From Bradyrhizobium sp. CCGE-LA001 (GTDB lineage: Bacteria; Pseudomonadota; Alphaproteobacteria; Rhizobiales; Xanthobacteraceae): a DNA stretch of 64,000 bases. The notes beneath the pieces were generated by a model. It was not told the DNA's origin. It did not search any database and saw only the letters and a list, made by a program, of their open reading frames with translations. Positions 28,143 through 37,819 of the stretch are shown here, piece by piece. Positions within the stretch are counted from its first letter, which is position 1; each line of letters opens with the position of its first letter. Location: positions 6,875,501 through 6,939,500 of the forward strand of contig NZ_CP013949.1 in NCBI RefSeq assembly GCF_000296215.2. Reading direction: 5' to 3'. Made by a program: the position numbers and the translations under genes.

Positions 28143-28466
28143 TTACGTGCGAGGTCGATTCAGTGTGATCTCGCCAAGCTGTAGCGCGACTTCGGTGAGC
28201 GCGATCGAATACCAACACATAACGGCAGCAAAGAGAGCGATAGTTTCCACTTGAGTGAATAAGTCATGCGAGAGCCGACCGATGTCGTATCTTATCGAGA
28301 GCCATGGCACGCACAGTCTCTCTCGACCACGCCGATAACAATCGTAGTCGCAGTAAGGCCGCCGCGAGGACATTTCCCGCAGGTAACCCATTCCTAGGGA
28401 TCGACGACACTCGGAGCAATTGGATGAATTGCTAGGCGTCCTCTGATTGACCAATATGAACTTCAC
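28143..28466 (-). CDS. Small cysteine-rich hypothetical protein
   Basis: 107-aa ORF with a GTG start. The N-terminal half (MKFILVNQRTP, then CSECRRSLGMGYLREMSSRR, then YCDYDC) has paired cysteines arranged like a small zinc ribbon. It resembles a short conserved protein family found scattered in rhizobial symbiotic regions, here from memory of the MKFxLVNxRTP opening. The C-terminal half has a hydrophobic patch (IALFAAVMCWYSIAL). Ribosome site is weak. Function unknown; the tail may be an abnormal extension. Confidence 0.5.
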   Translation of the reverse strand: MKFILVNQRTPSNSSNCSECRRSLGMGYLREMSSRRPYCDYDCYRRGRERLCVPWLSIRYDIGRLSHDLFTQVETIALFAAVMCWYSIALTEVALQLGEITLNRPRT

Positions 28467-29991
28467 GGTCGTTCACTTGCATTCATTGCCCCTGCCAGAC
28501 GATAACAGAAGCGGCGCCGCTGCTGAAACGAAGCGCATAGCTGGATCGTGGGGGGTGCATTCCCTGTCGCTCGTACTCGGCGACAAAAGAAGCCCGACCA
28601 CTTTTGGTGGCCGGGCAGAAGTCAGTCTCGGAAGGAGCGACGCTGTTCCGCATCGCGCCAGCTTCCATCGGCAGAGGGAGGGCTCTTGCCGACGGTCCAA
28701 CTGCGGCGGGGGCATTCGCCGCTAGCCTTAGGCACAGAAGCCCGAAATCCACTCCAAATGAGATCTGACCTTGAACCAAGGCTGACAAACTCGGGCGATA
28801 CTCGTCGGTGCGAGAATGCGGCGACTGACGCCCAGCCCTTTGGACCGCCGCCGTCTGCTGCGAACCCGCAGTGTTAGGCGAGAGATCACCGACAACGCGG
28901 CGGGACCTCACGAGCCCCTGGTTTGACGCCCGACTTACACCGATGATGTTTTTTCCCCCTGGGGCAGAAGAGCGATAACGGTCCTGATAAGATCGTCGGC
29001 TGTTTTCTTCGCACGCCATTGCCATGCGACATCCTGGAAAGTTGGTAAAATCGATTATGTTGATGGGCCGCATCTACACGGTGGATCATTTCGCCCTCGT
29101 TGGCCTTTTGTGTTTCCGGTGCGCATACCCTCATCTGAGCGCAACCAGGCCCGGCACGTGAACGGGCGCCGCCAAACCCTGGCGCTGCTCAGCTGAGGCG
29201 CGAATGGTGCCATCGGAGTAAACGAGGCGACCTCCAATGTAGTCGACATCCGATCGATTCCGGCTCATCTTACGTTTGCATTCGAATGCGCAACCGGAAT
29301 TCGCAGGCCATGACGCTACGCAACTGGGTGCGATGAATTCGGCCGGAGCGTCGGAGACATGACCGGAAAGACCGCGCCTCGGATCTCCCGCGCTCACCCA
29401 CATCCGTTCACGGGGGCCCTCAATGACGGACCGCAGACTGCCATTCCGATGCCCGGCACGCTTGATGATGTAAAGGCTTTGGTCAGCCGCTCAAGACTGC
29501 TCGGCCCCAATCCTGGGCCAGTGTCTCGTAAGCGAACCAGTATACCATTGCGGTCAGATCTGGCCGTGCTGTTACCAGCTCTCGGGTAACTCGTTCCTCG
29601 CTCAGCGCGCCGGCGCCGCAGATGATCAAGTTGAGAACCACCTGTCAGCGTCGAAGTCTATCTGCCCGAGCGAGCGGCACGGCTCTGGCGAGCGGTGAAC
29701 ACCGGCGCCATCGTTAGCCTGCACACGAGCGATTCGCTCGCGCCGTCTCTTCCAAAGCTATTGCTGATACGCCTCGCGCTCGCAGCTCCTGCCATACTCA
29801 GTCGTTCTCCTCGAGCTAATGATAGATCGAGACGACCGCGGTGGCCGCAGATCACCTTCGTGTCCCCGGCGCCACGAATTACAATCACCTCAAAAAGGTC
29901 AACCATCCGCGATCGACGAGCAGCACCCTTATCAAGAGCAGCAATCACAGAGCGTGGGTTAATCATCAGGGCAATCGCTCGCCGAGGTCGG
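28467..29991. other. Gene-free stretch before the RND gene
   Basis: About 1.5 kb. Frames up to ~196 codons exist on the minus strand (28483-29073) but have no family resemblance, no good ribosome site and a composition like shadow frames. A minus-strand snippet near 29200-29260 (GGRLVYSDGTI) recalls family-2 glycosyltransferases but is too short to call. Confidence 0.3.
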
Positions 29992-32900
29992 TCAGCTGTC
30001 TATGAGGTCGAGCTCGGCGGCCATCTCGGGGTGGCGCGCACTCACGTCAGGGCGGTGATCCGACGCGATCGCGACATAGAGCGCCGGCAGCACGAACAGC
30101 GTGAACAGTGTGCCGATAGAAATGCCCGCTACGACCACGAGCCCAATCGAGAAGCGGCTCGCGGCGCCAGCACCCGTTGCAGTCAATAAGGGTAAAAGGC
30201 CCGTGACCATGGCCGCAGTGGTCATCAAGATTGGACGGAGGCGGACGCGCGCCGCCACCTCGATGGCGGAGCGACGATCAAGTCTCTTCTTGAGCTGCAG
30301 CTCATTGGCAAACTCCACCATTAGGATACCATGCTTAGAAATCAGCCCAACCAGCGTCAGCAGTCCGACCTGGGTGTAGATGTTCATCGTCGCCGCGCCA
30401 AGAAATAGCGGAATCAAGGCGCCGACGATTGCCATGGGCACGCTTACCATGATGATGAGAGGATCGCGCAGACTTTCGAACTGCGCCGCAAGCACCAAAA
30501 AAATAATGACGAGTGCAAACACAAAGGTGAAGACAAGTTGGTTACCTTCCCGCACATACTGGCGGGCATCGGATAGAAAGTCGTGGTTGTAGCCTGCGGG
30601 CAGTTCCTTCGCCTTCTCGTCCAGGAACTCCACAGCTTGACCGATCGTGACGCCGGGCATCGGTACGGCCTGGAAGGTTGAAGAGTTGAGTTGATTGTAG
30701 CGGGTGAGCGCGTTGGGATCGGTCGCAGTCTCAATGGAGACCACAGTTGAGAGCGGCATCATTGCGCCCGTCGCGGCCTTTACATAGAAATTCCCGAGTG
30801 ATTCCGGGGTCAGCCGGTTCTCGCGCGGCACCTGCGGGATCACCTGATAGGACCGACCCTCTAGGTTGAAGCGGTTGACGAAGTTTCCGCCAAGGAGGGT
30901 CGCGACCGCACTTCCGATGTTCTGCATGGTGATGCCTAGGCCATTGGCCTTGGATCGATCTACCCGGATTCGCACCACCGGCTGATTAAACTCAAGGTCA
31001 GAGTCGCTGACCATAAACAAGCCGCTCCGCTGTGCGGCATCCTTCAACTTCGACATTTGCTCATAGACCGACTGGAAACCCTGCGTCGAGTTGATCACCA
31101 TTTGCACTGGCAAGCCGCCTGAACCGCCCGGAAGTGGCGGCAGGCTAAAGGCAAATGCATTGATACCTTCATTCTTGGACAGCTCGGCCTGGAGTAACGG
31201 CTTCAGCGCGATCGATGATCGTGTGCGCTCGTCCCAAGGCTTAAGCAACATGCCAGCCATGCCGCCATGCGCACCGCTGGTGCCGTTAACTACGAAACGC
31301 AAGTCGGTCTCGGGAAATTTCTGAAACGCCTTGTCGAGCTTAGCGCCGTAATAGTCGAGATAGTCGATATTGGCGTATTTCGGCGCCTTAGCTAGTACAA
31401 ATACGATGCCTTGATCCTCCTCTGGGGCGAGTTCCTTGGACGTGTGCATATAAAGAAATCCGACGAGGCCTAGCATGGTCAGCGCAAACAAACCGGTAAT
31501 CGGGCGATAGTCGAGCGAGCGGTCGAGCCTGCGGCCGTACCAGCGTGTCACGGCGCCGAACACGCGGTTTACAAATCTTGCAAACCGCCCCTCCGCGGCA
31601 CTCTTCAGCAAAACCGAGCACATCATCGGTGATAGCGTCAACGCGATCACGCCCGACACAATCACCGACCCCGCCAGCGTAAACGCGAATTCATGAAACA
31701 GCGCACCGGTGAGGCCGCCGAGAAAACCGATCGGCGCGTAGACAGCGGCCAGGGTAATCGTCATCGAAACGACCGGACCGACGATCTCGCGCGCCCCTTC
31801 CCTAGCGGCCTGCGTCGGCGTCGCTCCTGCTTGCAAATGGCGATGAATGTTCTCCACCACGACGATCGCATCGTCGACCACGAGACCGATCGCAAGCACC
31901 ATAGCGAGGAGCGTCAGGAGATTGAACGAAAAGCCCAGTGCCAGCATCAAGCTGCAGACACCAACGAGCGACAGCGGAATGGTGACGACAGGAATGATGA
32001 CCGACCGCACTGAGGCGAGAAATAGAAAGATCACTACCACAACGATAGCGACGGACTCAATAAGCGTTTTCTCCACCTCATTGATAGACGCTTGAATGAA
32101 TTTGGTGGAGTCGTAGGCCACTTTCATTTTGACCGATGGCGGCAGATTACGCTCGATTTCTGGAAGCATTCCCCGAACGCCTCGCACTATGTTCAGCGGA
32201 TTGCCTTGCGGGCTCGCCTGCACGCCGATAAAGATTGCGTGCTCGCCGTTCATGGCCACGCTCACGTCTGCGTTCTGTGCAGCAAGCTCAGCTGTCGCAA
32301 TGTCCTCTATGCGAACAAAGCCGTCGTCTTTGACTTTGACGACCATGTTCTTGAATTCATCCACACTCCGCAGATCTGTATTGGCCGTCACGTCAGAGAC
32401 GATGAAATAGCCCTTAGCCTGGCCGGCTGCGGCCTGGAAGTTATTGGCGGCAATCGCAGCCGAAACATCAGCTGCTGATACGCCGTACCCTGCCATTCTG
32501 GCAGGATCGAGCCATAGCCGCATCGCAAAACTCTGGCCGCCCAGGATGTCTGCCGCGCCGACGCCGTCTACGGTTAATAGAACCGGTTGCACCACGCGCG
32601 AGAGATAGTCGGAGATCGCGCTGGCCGTCAGTTCTTCGCTGGAGAAGCCGACATACATGACAGCCGTCGTCTGACCGGAAGATTTGGTGATTACCGGATC
32701 GTTCGATTCCTTAGGGATTAAATATCTGACGGAGTTGACCTTCGAGAGGACTTCGGTGAGCGCCTCGTTTGGATCGAAATTGAGCTTGATGTGGACTTGG
32801 ATCGACGAGTTACCGAGCACGGAGGAGGACGTGATGTAGTCGACGCCCTCGGCTGAAGAGACCGCCTGCTCCAAGGGGGTGGTGATGAACCCCTGAATCA

Positions 32901-33072
32901 TGTCAGCGGAGGCGCCAGGATAGGACGTCGTGATATCGATGACCGTGTTAGATAGCTTGGGATATTCCCGGATCGGCAAAACGGTGGCCGCGCGAAGGCC
33001 TATCAGCAGGATCAGTAGACTGACCACAATAGATAACACGGGACGTTTGATGAAAAGATCGGTAAATGTCAT
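29992..33072 (-). CDS. RND-family multidrug efflux permease (AcrB/MexF-type)
   Basis: Inner-membrane proton-driven exporter of about 1026 aa, full length for the HAE1 group. The start MTFTDLFIKRPVLSIVV is preferred over a TTG six codons upstream. It has the N-terminal helix, periplasmic porter domain with SYPGASADMIQGFITTPLEQAV, and the helix-4 proton relay GLVVDDAIVVVENIHRHL. A second permease half has the usual GLISKHGILMVEFANEL near the C terminus. No membrane-fusion adaptor or outer-membrane factor gene lies on either side, although RND operons normally begin with the adaptor. It could serve flavonoid or antimicrobial export; substrate cannot be inferred. Confidence 0.93.
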   Translation of the reverse strand: MTFTDLFIKRPVLSIVVSLLILLIGLRAATVLPIREYPKLSNTVIDITTSYPGASADMIQGFITTPLEQAVSSAEGVDYITSSSVLGNSSIQVHIKLNFDPNEALTEVLSKVNSVRYLIPKESNDPVITKSSGQTTAVMYVGFSSEELTASAISDYLSRVVQPVLLTVDGVGAADILGGQSFAMRLWLDPARMAGYGVSAADVSAAIAANNFQAAAGQAKGYFIVSDVTANTDLRSVDEFKNMVVKVKDDGFVRIEDIATAELAAQNADVSVAMNGEHAIFIGVQASPQGNPLNIVRGVRGMLPEIERNLPPSVKMKVAYDSTKFIQASINEVEKTLIESVAIVVVVIFLFLASVRSVIIPVVTIPLSLVGVCSLMLALGFSFNLLTLLAMVLAIGLVVDDAIVVVENIHRHLQAGATPTQAAREGAREIVGPVVSMTITLAAVYAPIGFLGGLTGALFHEFAFTLAGSVIVSGVIALTLSPMMCSVLLKSAAEGRFARFVNRVFGAVTRWYGRRLDRSLDYRPITGLFALTMLGLVGFLYMHTSKELAPEEDQGIVFVLAKAPKYANIDYLDYYGAKLDKAFQKFPETDLRFVVNGTSGAHGGMAGMLLKPWDERTRSSIALKPLLQAELSKNEGINAFAFSLPPLPGGSGGLPVQMVINSTQGFQSVYEQMSKLKDAAQRSGLFMVSDSDLEFNQPVVRIRVDRSKANGLGITMQNIGSAVATLLGGNFVNRFNLEGRSYQVIPQVPRENRLTPESLGNFYVKAATGAMMPLSTVVSIETATDPNALTRYNQLNSSTFQAVPMPGVTIGQAVEFLDEKAKELPAGYNHDFLSDARQYVREGNQLVFTFVFALVIIFLVLAAQFESLRDPLIIMVSVPMAIVGALIPLFLGAATMNIYTQVGLLTLVGLISKHGILMVEFANELQLKKRLDRRSAIEVAARVRLRPILMTTAAMVTGLLPLLTATGAGAASRFSIGLVVVAGISIGTLFTLFVLPALYVAIASDHRPDVSARHPEMAAELDLIDS

Positions 33073-34710
33073 CGCGACGCTCAGTTTCAAAGGACAGGTT
33101 CAGTTCGCAAGTAGACCCGGGCCGTCGCCACAGTGACAAATGCGGCGATTGCCGTTACTCCCGCGCATGAGGAAGAAGGATTCCTCGCTCTAAGAGCTCG
33201 TGTTCAGGGGCAGCACGTCTCGCTCCACTGGGTTTAATCGCCCGGTGGTCCAGCTCGAAACACTAAAGCAGAGCGCCTGACAAACCCGAAGAAAGAGGCC
33301 CGGAAACCAGTTCTCTCGCATCAGCCGTTATCCAAGCCCACCGACAACTGGCTACCAGCCACGAAAAAGAGCGTTGATGGACCTCCAACGCGATTCAATG
33401 GCAGGTAACAACCTCCAGCAACGCATCAAGTCAGATTTCGGCTTTGTGCCGCACACCGATTTCTTCAACGACCCCGCTCCGACGTTGAAAGTACAATCAA
33501 CTCGACAGGTGTCTCAACTCTACAAGGGTAGGCGGGCGATATAGAATAGATCGCTAAACCTATACTAAGTTTTGGACCACACGCGAGACTTGCGCGGTTA
33601 TCCCGGCGCCGGCAGAAGTGGGTCACAGATACATATAGCGGGGCATACCATATGCTTCTATGGCGGGTTCTCGGTTCTTGCTCAGCAGGTCTTCTAACCC
33701 ATCGTCGGCCGCCCTCTTACAGCACAGGTCACTTTTACTCCGCTTGGTCTCTGGCCAACCTTGCGTGCTTCCTGGTCTGGACTGTGAAGCTTACGCCTAC
33801 AACAATCCATTGCGATCACGACGGACTATCCTACAAACATGTGTTGCTTCGTTCAAAGGGCCGGAGCAGCTGCTTCAGGAAGTGGTGCTGAATTGCTGAA
33901 AGGGGGCCACTCAAGCGGATAGCTCGCTTTGTCGCGGCGCATCTGGGTGTGAGCAGACTGCTCCTCTACCTCCTTTGAGCAAGCGTCTTCCGTCTCATGG
34001 ACTCGGTAAGCTTTGACAAGACCCAGCGTTCAAAATCGCCGCGCTTCGTACGGCGACTGCGTCACTGCAGCGCCTTCGCTGGATTGTGCACGATGTTGGA
34101 TTAACTTCCCGAATTGTTCTCGAAGCACCCGCCATCCCCTACCCAAATTTTCTTTTTTGGCGCGGGTCTCCATTTGGAGGCATTCGGCGTCCCAATTGCG
34201 CTCCTATCCGCCATCAACTTTCCAGGAGCCGTTGAGCGTTCGTTTATGACCATATCGCCCATCTGAGCTGGTGAGCTTATTGGAGAGTGCAACGCGGCGA
34301 CTGCTTGCCCACAAGCCGTGAGCCAGAGCCTGTGGCCGTGACATCTTACTTGGCAGGAGTGCGCCGGCCTTGAACAGAGTACGAAAATTGCGATCGCCTT
34401 ACTTGCTGAAACTGCCAAGCTTGTCTTGGCCTCCGCTTGATTTCTGCTTCTGCAACCCAGGCGGCAATACCTTGTCTCGATCGGATGGGCCACCGCATCT
34501 GCAACGCCTGCGGCCAGCGCTCTCGCCAGCGTCGGCTGGAGGCGCCCGGCTGTTTGCTCATCGTGCTGGATCGATGCCAGACGATGGTGCGTCGCCCTAT
34601 CTCCTGGATTTAAACCTTCAGGGCCCGCAACTAACCGCTGAGAGCTACAAGATACGAGCGGGCCACCTTCGGAGCCGGTGGTTGGCCGGATCAGCGACTA
34701 CTTCCAGCAG
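33073..34710. other. Gene-free stretch upstream of the RND gene
   Basis: About 1.6 kb where an adaptor gene would be expected but none is found. A plus-strand snippet ending near 33545 (QVSQLYKGRRAI then stop) looks like the C terminus of a lost gene. Longer frames at 34101-34493 (minus) and 34370-34732 (plus) lack ribosome sites and family resemblance. Confidence 0.3.
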
Positions 34711-35097
34711 CTACTCGACATCAGGCGCCTGACCGGAGAAGGCGAATTCAGAAAGATAAGCGCGATTGAATTTGAGCACAGTTTGCTGGCGGATGAAGAG
34801 ATGGCGCGCGCGATGAAGCGTCAGACGCTCTGTTGCTCGGCCGTCTCGGTCGGCATGAGTTGCAGGTTGGGTCTTGTGACCAGACTGACAAATCCCCTCT
34901 TCGTCCGTGCTGTCGACTTCTGTCGCTTGCATCCCGCAATGAAGCACTGACATCTCGATGCTTCTGAGTGAACGCCGAACCTGAACACTGCGGACTAATG
35001 CCTTACCGATGCGATCGAAGTATAGCCTATATCCCCCGTTCTCAAAGACTTCGTAGAATTGCTCAAGCAACTTGCGATGAGGAGCGGAATTACCCAT
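34711..35097 (-). CDS. Doubtful ORF, hypothetical protein
   Basis: A 128-codon frame beginning MGNSAPHRKLLEQF has fairly protein-like composition (FYEVFENGGYRLYFDRIGKA). It has no ribosome-binding site, no recognised domain, no signal peptide and lies in a decayed stretch. It may be a degenerate gene; reported only because the N-terminal half reads as plausible coding sequence. Confidence 0.2.
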   Translation of the reverse strand: MGNSAPHRKLLEQFYEVFENGGYRLYFDRIGKALVRSVQVRRSLRSIEMSVLHCGMQATEVDSTDEEGICQSGHKTQPATHADRDGRATERLTLHRARHLFIRQQTVLKFNRAYLSEFAFSGQAPDVE

Positions 35098-35242
35098 AGC
35101 GGGCAAGGCCCATGAACTTGACCTCATCGAACACGCCGTACTTCAGAGACCGGATTGTCTCGAGATGGGACAACCAGAAAGAGATTTTCCCGGAAAGCTT
35201 TCGGGTCTGATTAACCCTCGGTTCCAGCCCCGTCGCGACGAG

Positions 35243-35296
<54 letters not shown>

Positions 35297-35557
35297 GCGT
35301 ACGACGTGGTGGCAAATGGATGACGAATCGACAGCCAAAGGGCGCTCACAGCTCATCAGCTGTCGATCCATACTGAGCTTTGGAGGCGGGCAACCGCAAT
35401 TTGGCCTGCCGAGGACTGCTCCAGAGCAGTGATACTGCTTCAGGCAGTTGCCAGGCGGGCGAGGTCCTACGATCGGAAGGCCACTGCCGAGAGAATCCTC
35501 GTGCCGTGATCGGCGGCGCGATCGTGTGGCTTAAAGCCTAGCGGCAGTGTTGCGGAC

Positions 35558-36568
35558 TTACACCATGCTTGCGTCCCGGCCATGACGCGGGACCCGCGCC
35601 CGAGTGGGCGTATCGAGCGTTAGGCTACCGCTCGCCGCACGCGACACGCAGGTGCAGAGCTTGCTGTTCGTCGCCCGCTCTTCGCTGCTGAAGAACACGT
35701 CACGATGATTGACCTCGGCCGACGCCTCTAGGATCGGCAGCACGCAGAGTCCGCATTCTCCGCGCCGGCAACCAAAGATCATGTCGACGCCAGCATCTTC
35801 GAGCGCCTCGAGCATGGAGCGATTGGCAGGAACGTCAATTTCGAGACCCAATCGAGGAATCCTGACCCTGAACGGCGCGTCTGCAATGTTGCCCGCATGG
35901 CCGAACGTCTCAAAGCGAAGTTGCGCTTCGGGTCGGGCCGCCTCGCGCCACAGGCGCTTGACCGTCTGCAACATCTCGAACGGGCCACACACATAGAGCT
36001 CACCAAGCGCGCCGAGTTGGGCGATTTCGTCTGCAATGTCGATGCGTTGTCCGTCTTCACTTATGAAGATCTCAAGGCGTGAACCGATATAACGGGCAAG
36101 GTCGTCCGCGAGGACTAGGTCGCGACGGCTGCGCGCCGCATAAAGCAGACGAAAATTCGCGTCCGCTTGTTTCAGAGCCAATGCCATAGGGTAGATCGGC
36201 GTGATACCGATGCCCCCGGCCAACAGCAAATATTCCGGCCGGCCGTAGCTCAATTCGAAGTTGTTCCTTGGCTGGGAGACCGTGAGCCGCTCACCTGTCT
36301 TGAGGCGCCACATGCCCACGGATCCGCCGCGGCTCGATGCGAGTCGCTTGACCGCGATGCGATACAATCCGTCCGCCGGAGTGCCCACCAACGAATAGCT
36401 GCGAACCTGCAGCTGACCGTCGATTGGCACGAGGACGTCGATATGACTGCCCGGCGTTGCCGTCATCAATAGGCGGTCTGGAGCGATGTCGAAGAGCCTG
36501 ACGTCAGGCGTGAGTTCGCGCGTGGCACAAAGGCGCGCGCTAGTCCATTCGATCGACTTGACCATCAT
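35558..36568 (-). CDS. Oxygenase reductase component (VanB/phthalate dioxygenase reductase-like)
   Basis: 336-aa reductase that passes electrons from NAD(P)H through FMN and a 2Fe-2S cluster to the Rieske oxygenase encoded just upstream. The start MMVKSIEWTS lies 7 bp after the oxygenase stop. An FMN/NAD domain comes first (RSYSLVG flavin motif, LLAGGIGITPIYPMA nucleotide motif ~105-120). A C-terminal plant-type ferredoxin domain follows, with GCRRGECGLC and a last ligand in KLCTCVSR. This order is that of class IA reductases such as VanB. The aromatic substrate cannot be deduced. Confidence 0.9.
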   Translation of the reverse strand: MMVKSIEWTSARLCATRELTPDVRLFDIAPDRLLMTATPGSHIDVLVPIDGQLQVRSYSLVGTPADGLYRIAVKRLASSRGGSVGMWRLKTGERLTVSQPRNNFELSYGRPEYLLLAGGIGITPIYPMALALKQADANFRLLYAARSRRDLVLADDLARYIGSRLEIFISEDGQRIDIADEIAQLGALGELYVCGPFEMLQTVKRLWREAARPEAQLRFETFGHAGNIADAPFRVRIPRLGLEIDVPANRSMLEALEDAGVDMIFGCRRGECGLCVLPILEASAEVNHRDVFFSSEERATNSKLCTCVSRAASGSLTLDTPTRARVPRHGRDASMV

Positions 36569-36575
36569 TTTTCGC

Positions 36576-37649
36576 TCACTCGGCCGCAACGTTTGCGATG
36601 ACATTGGCCTGTTCGTTGGTTATCATCTGGTCGATTAATCGTCGTGCCCATAGGGCGCCGGCATCGATGTTGAGGTCATAGAAGGGCGTGCGCGGGTTCT
36701 TGTCGATGGCGGCCTGCTGTGCCTCCAATATTCTGTGATCCTGATCGTAGACGCCTGCTCCCCCATTTACGTGGGCAAGCTGAAGCTCTTTCGTGAGCTG
36801 CGCATCATCCTTCCGATAATCACGGACGAAGTTCCAGAAATAGTGGCAGGATTCCTCGGTTTCGGGCGTGATCGCCGCCAGAAACGCGCCACTGACGCCC
36901 TGCGAGCGATCGCCTTGCGGAGCCCCCGTATTTGTTAGTGCCACCCCGACGTCACCAACGACTACCGACGGTGTCTGGAAGGTCACGACCTGCCAGCGAT
37001 CGACACGGCCCGGCCGAGCAAGCTGGCGCGCCCAGAACGGAGGCGGCTCGATGTCCAACATCCAGCGCGTCATCGTTGCGGTGTCATCGGTGTGTGTCAC
37101 ATGGAAGGGCGCGGCCGTGATCGTCTCGTCGCCGATACTACCGGCGTGCACGTAGGTCTCGTGTGTCAGATCCATGAGGTTGTCGATCACCAGGCGATAG
37201 TCGCATTTCAGCTGATAGAACGTGCCGCCCTCGCCGATCCATTGCTTTCCGTCGTTCCAGTGAAAATCCGGAATTTTGGTGGGGTCCGCGAGGGCTGGAT
37301 CCCCAGGCCACAGCCATACCAGGCGATGCCGCTCGGCGACCGGATAGGCACGCACACAGGCCGACGGATTGATCGTCTTTTGCGCGGGCATATAGGAGCA
37401 GCGCCCGGCCGAATTGAAGACCAGCCCGTGATAGCCGCACATGACGTCGTCACCCTTTAGGTGTCCGAGAGACAATGGGAGCAGCCGGTGCCAACAGGCA
37501 TCCTCTAGCGCTGTGATGAGGCCGTCGACACGGCGGTAGAGCACGATGTTCTTTCCGCAGATGGTGCGGGCGGACAGCTCTCGTGCGACCTCGTGGGACC
37601 ATGCGGCCGCGTACCAGGCGTTGAGCGGAAAGGGTTTGGCTGCGTTCAT
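36576..37649 (-). CDS. Rieske non-haem iron oxygenase (VanA-like O-demethylase family)
   Basis: 357-aa terminal oxygenase. The start MNAAKPFPLNAWYAA is at the usual distance before the Rieske domain; earlier codons run into the divergent LysR promoter. The Rieske ligands are CWH and, 17 residues later, CGYH (~residues 48-70). Mononuclear iron ligands lie in DNLMDLTHETYVH (~155). Size and NAWYAAAW opening match vanillate O-demethylase and related aryl-ether or lignin-derived aromatic demethylases. It forms an operon with the reductase and is divergent from a LysR gene. Confidence 0.9.
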   Translation of the reverse strand: MNAAKPFPLNAWYAAAWSHEVARELSARTICGKNIVLYRRVDGLITALEDACWHRLLPLSLGHLKGDDVMCGYHGLVFNSAGRCSYMPAQKTINPSACVRAYPVAERHRLVWLWPGDPALADPTKIPDFHWNDGKQWIGEGGTFYQLKCDYRLVIDNLMDLTHETYVHAGSIGDETITAAPFHVTHTDDTATMTRWMLDIEPPPFWARQLARPGRVDRWQVVTFQTPSVVVGDVGVALTNTGAPQGDRSQGVSGAFLAAITPETEESCHYFWNFVRDYRKDDAQLTKELQLAHVNGGAGVYDQDHRILEAQQAAIDKNPRTPFYDLNIDAGALWARRLIDQMITNEQANVIANVAAE

Positions 37650-37765
37650 GCGGCAGTTAACTCCATGGTTGTGGCGATCGTCACGGGCTTGCCTTCTAAA
37701 CTCCCATTTTCGAGCAGATTGCGTTGGCAATAGCTCTCGGACAATCGGACAGAGCTGATATCGGT

Positions 37766-37782
37766 TATCTACTCTTTCGATA
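37766..37782. promoter_or_regulatory. Possible LysR-binding inverted repeat
   Basis: TATC-N9-GATA, an interrupted palindrome with the T-N11-A geometry of LysR boxes, lies between the divergent oxygenase and LysR genes, 38 bp before the LysR start. It is a likely operator for both, inferred from position and symmetry only. Confidence 0.45.
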
Positions 37783-37819
37783 GAGTGTTGCAGTTTTCCG
37801 CCAAGAGGATCCTGAAGAG

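Noticed and set aside
28483..29073. 196-codon minus-strand ORF
   Set aside because: No ribosome site, no domain and a Ser/Arg/Ala-rich composition like a shadow frame of GC-rich DNA.
29131..29403. Glycosyltransferase family 2 remnant on the minus strand
   Set aside because: Similarity rests on about ten residues (GGRLVYSDGTI) in an otherwise unrelated frame; not enough to call.
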